Origin: Nitrosopumilales archaeon CG_4_9_14_0_2_um_filter_34_16
Lineage (GTDB): Archaea > Thermoproteota > Nitrososphaeria > Nitrososphaerales > Nitrosopumilaceae
Assembly (NCBI GenBank): GCA_002788515.1
Contig: PFRJ01000023.1
Span: 1 to 7,056 of the forward strand
Direction: 5' to 3'
DNA: 7,056 bases
Every line of letters starts with the position of its first letter. Within the stretch, counting starts at the first letter, position 1. Made by a program: the position numbers and the translations under genes. Under the pieces are notes generated by a model, which was not told where the DNA came from, made no database searches, and saw nothing but the letters and a program-made list of their open reading frames with translations. Below are positions 5,341-7,056 of this stretch, piece after piece.

Positions 5341-7056
5341 CTGATTTTGCTAGATTTCTAGGATAATCTGGATCTGTATCTTTTTCAAGTGCTGCATAAT
5401 ACGATAAAAATTGAATTGGAATAATTTCTGAAATCGGATATAACACTTGATCAATTTTTGGCATTTCTATCCAGTAATCATAAACATCACTTTCTATATC
5501 TGAAACCCCGATAATTTTTGCTCCACGAGCTTTGATTTCTCTTGCACTAGTTAATGTGTCTGCATATGTGGAATCATTTGGATTAATAATTATCACAAAT
5601 ACATTTGAGTCCATCAATGCAAGAGGCCCATGTTTTAATTCCCCTCCTGGAATTCCCTCCGCATGAATGTATGTTAGCTCTTTTAATTTCAAAGCTGCTT
5701 CTTTTGCAATTGGATAATTAATACCTCTACCAAGTACATAGATATCTGAGATGTCTTTCATCTTTTTTGCAATTTCTTGTATCTTTTTTGGATTTTCTAA
5801 TATCTTTAAAACTGTTTGAGCAAATTTTTCAAAATTGATTGTTATCGTATTGTCGCTCAATTTTTGTACAATTTTATAAAGTACTACTAATTGTGATGTA
5901 AAACTTTTTGTTGCTGCCACTCCGATTTCAGGTCCACAATTCATCCCAATTACAATATCTGCTTCACGTGCAAGTGAAGATGTCAATAAATTAACAATGG
6001 CTATGATCTTACAATTTACCTGTTTTCCAATTTTTACTGCATCTAAAACATCTGCGCTTTCTCCACTTTGAGATATTGCAATGATGATGGAATTCTCTTC
6101 TATGCTATCTGGTGAAAATTGTAGTTCACTTGCCATGATTGGTTCTGCTTTAATTTTGGCATATTTTGAAAAGATTTGCTTTGCAATCAGTGCAGAATTG
6201 TAGCTGGTTCCACTGCCTGTAACGTAGATATTTTTTGCATGTTTGATATAGTCTGCAGTTTTTTCAATTGCCTCTTGTGTTTTCCCCCCAGCTTTCAATA
6301 TTGTTTCATGCTGTTCATAAATTTCTTTTAATGTAAAATGTGCATAATCTCCTTTATATGCATCTCCGAATTCTTTAGACACTTTTGTAATTACATATTT
6401 TGCATGTTCTCCGTTATAATCTAAAATTTGAAATTTGTTTTCTTTTAAAATTACAAAGGTTCCATTTTCTAAATAAATTGCATTATCAGTATATTCAATG
6501 AATCCTAATACATCACTTGATAGAAAGAAATCATCTTGTCCTACTCCTATGATTAAAGGTTCATGGAATCTTGCTGCAGCTAATTGACCATTTTCAAACA
6601 TTGCAACAAATGCATAATGTCCTTTAATTTCTGAAACTGTTTTCAAAATTGTCTCTTTGACATCTCTTGTTAATTCATAATTTTTTTGCAGTAAATTAGC
6701 AATGATTTCACTATCTGTTTCACTTTTGAAATCATATCCTTCATCTTGTAACTGTTTTTTTAATTCTTCAAAATTTTCTATTATCCCATTATGTACAATA
6801 GCAATTTTTCCTGAATTACTTGGATGTGGGTGAGCGTTAAAATCTGTTACTTTTCCATGTGTTGCCCATCTAGTGTGTCCAATGCCTATTTTTCCTGGAA
6901 GTGAATCTAATTGAATTTTTGAATTGACTTCGTTAACTTTTCCAATTCCTTTCTTTAATTCAATATGGTTATTTGATTCTGTAGCTACGCCGACACTGTC
7001 GTATCCACGATACTCCATTCGTTTTAATCCTTTTACAATTACTGGTGCTGCAATTT
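5327..7056 (-). CDS. glmS: Glucosamine-fructose-6-phosphate aminotransferase (5' end outside window)
   Basis: GlmS makes glucosamine 6-phosphate from fructose 6-phosphate and glutamine, the first step to UDP-GlcNAc for glycans. An in-frame ATG lies at 7018, but the reading frame stays open to the right edge and encodes A-A-P-V-I-V-K-G-L-K-R before M-E-Y-R-G-Y-D-S, the usual GlmS sequence, so the true start and catalytic Cys2 lie a short way off the window. Counting from that ATG: the glutaminase domain has G-H-T-R-W-A-T-H-G (47-55), H-N-G-I-I-E-N (76-82) and E-T-D-S-E (100-104). The first SIS domain has T-G-S-G-T-S-Y (267-273) and S-Q-S-G-E-S (316-321). G-P-E-I-G-V-A-A-T-K (362-371) follows, and the second SIS domain has L-G-R-G (429-432) and G-E-L-K-H-G-P-L-A-L (459-468). 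The end N-L-A-K-S-V-T-V-K is the family C-terminus with the catalytic lysine. The hinge loop reads H-A-E-G-I-P-G-G-E-L where E. coli has AEAYAAGEL. Confidence 0.96.
   Translation of the reverse strand, partial: IAAPVIVKGLKRMEYRGYDSVGVATESNNHIELKKGIGKVNEVNSKIQLDSLPGKIGIGHTRWATHGKVTDFNAHPHPSNSGKIAIVHNGIIENFEELKKQLQDEGYDFKSETDSEIIANLLQKNYELTRDVKETILKTVSEIKGHYAFVAMFENGQLAAARFHEPLIIGVGQDDFFLSSDVLGFIEYTDNAIYLENGTFVILKENKFQILDYNGEHAKYVITKVSKEFGDAYKGDYAHFTLKEIYEQHETILKAGGKTQEAIEKTADYIKHAKNIYVTGSGTSYNSALIAKQIFSKYAKIKAEPIMASELQFSPDSIEENSIIIAISQSGESADVLDAVKIGKQVNCKIIAIVNLLTSSLAREADIVIGMNCGPEIGVAATKSFTSQLVVLYKIVQKLSDNTITINFEKFAQTVLKILENPKKIQEIAKKMKDISDIYVLGRGINYPIAKEAALKLKELTYIHAEGIPGGELKHGPLALMDSNVFVIIINPNDSTYADTLTSAREIKARGAKIIGVSDIESDVYDYWIEMPKIDQVLYPISEIIPIQFLSYYAALEKDTDPDYPRNLAKSVTVK
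5381..5385 (+). terminator. Possible oligo-T terminator of the nnrE-MBL-cobT operon
   Basis: TTTTT on the plus strand lies 41 bp after the cobT stop, with a shorter TTTT at 5345-5348. Both are inside the 3' coding part of glmS. Their use is inferred from the archaeal U-run rule. Confidence 0.3.

Noticed and set aside
7016..7018. ATG at 7018 as the real start of glmS
   Set aside because: The upstream codons to the window edge stay open and encode the expected GlmS sequence A-A-P-V-x-V-x-G-L-K-R, and the catalytic N-terminal cysteine segment would be missing.
1..7056. Search for CRISPR arrays, insertion sequences, inverted terminal repeats, phage, toxin-antitoxin or defence genes
   Set aside because: No spaced direct repeats, transposase motifs or att-like duplications of the tRNA 3' end were seen by eye, and coding density is filled by housekeeping genes.

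Overview
This AT-rich window looks like an archaeal chromosome, most probably a Nitrosopumilus-type ammonia-oxidising thaumarchaeon. The archaeal markers are RNA polymerase subunit N, an archaeal-type S2 protein, an archaeal translin/Trax protein, an archaeal CobT-like (UPF0284-type) protein and the start of an archaeal mevalonate kinase. Several TATA boxes lie about 25-27 bp from the start codon or RNA end, as expected for leaderless archaeal transcripts. The genus assignment is inference from sequence style and gene content. It was not checked against any database.

Left block (1-2178, minus strand): a tight rpoN - eno - rpsB - mvk row, with gaps of 1, 7 and 24 bp. It is read leftwards from a promoter at about 2200-2208. 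It joins RNA polymerase assembly (Rpo10), glycolysis/gluconeogenesis (enolase), the small ribosomal subunit (S2) and the first steps of isoprenoid lipid synthesis (mevalonate kinase, only the first 15 codons inside the window). This is a local form of a gene neighbourhood common in archaea.

Middle (2200-2951): tRNA-Leu(GAG) lies on the plus strand. It apparently shares one TATA element, read in the other direction, with rpoN. A convergent minus-strand gene encodes a translin/Trax family protein that keeps all four acidic positions of the catalytic Trax type.

Right block (3016-5340, plus strand): a three-gene operon of NAD(P)HX epimerase (nnrE, epimerase domain only), a metallo-beta-lactamase-fold hydrolase and a CobT-like phosphoribosyltransferase. 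The gene junctions are a 4-bp ATGA overlap and a 7-bp gap, each with a Shine-Dalgarno-like sequence. It faces glmS (minus strand, running off the right edge), and the 3' ends of cobT and glmS overlap by 14 bp.

No mobile element, CRISPR array, phage gene or toxin/defence system is visible, and the window is essentially housekeeping. The points most worth a second look are the shared divergent promoter that predicts a leaderless tRNA and a leaderless rpoN mRNA, the catalytically intact Trax-like protein converging on a tRNA gene, and the nnrE-MBL-cobT operon. No intergenic stretch exceeds 300 bases.
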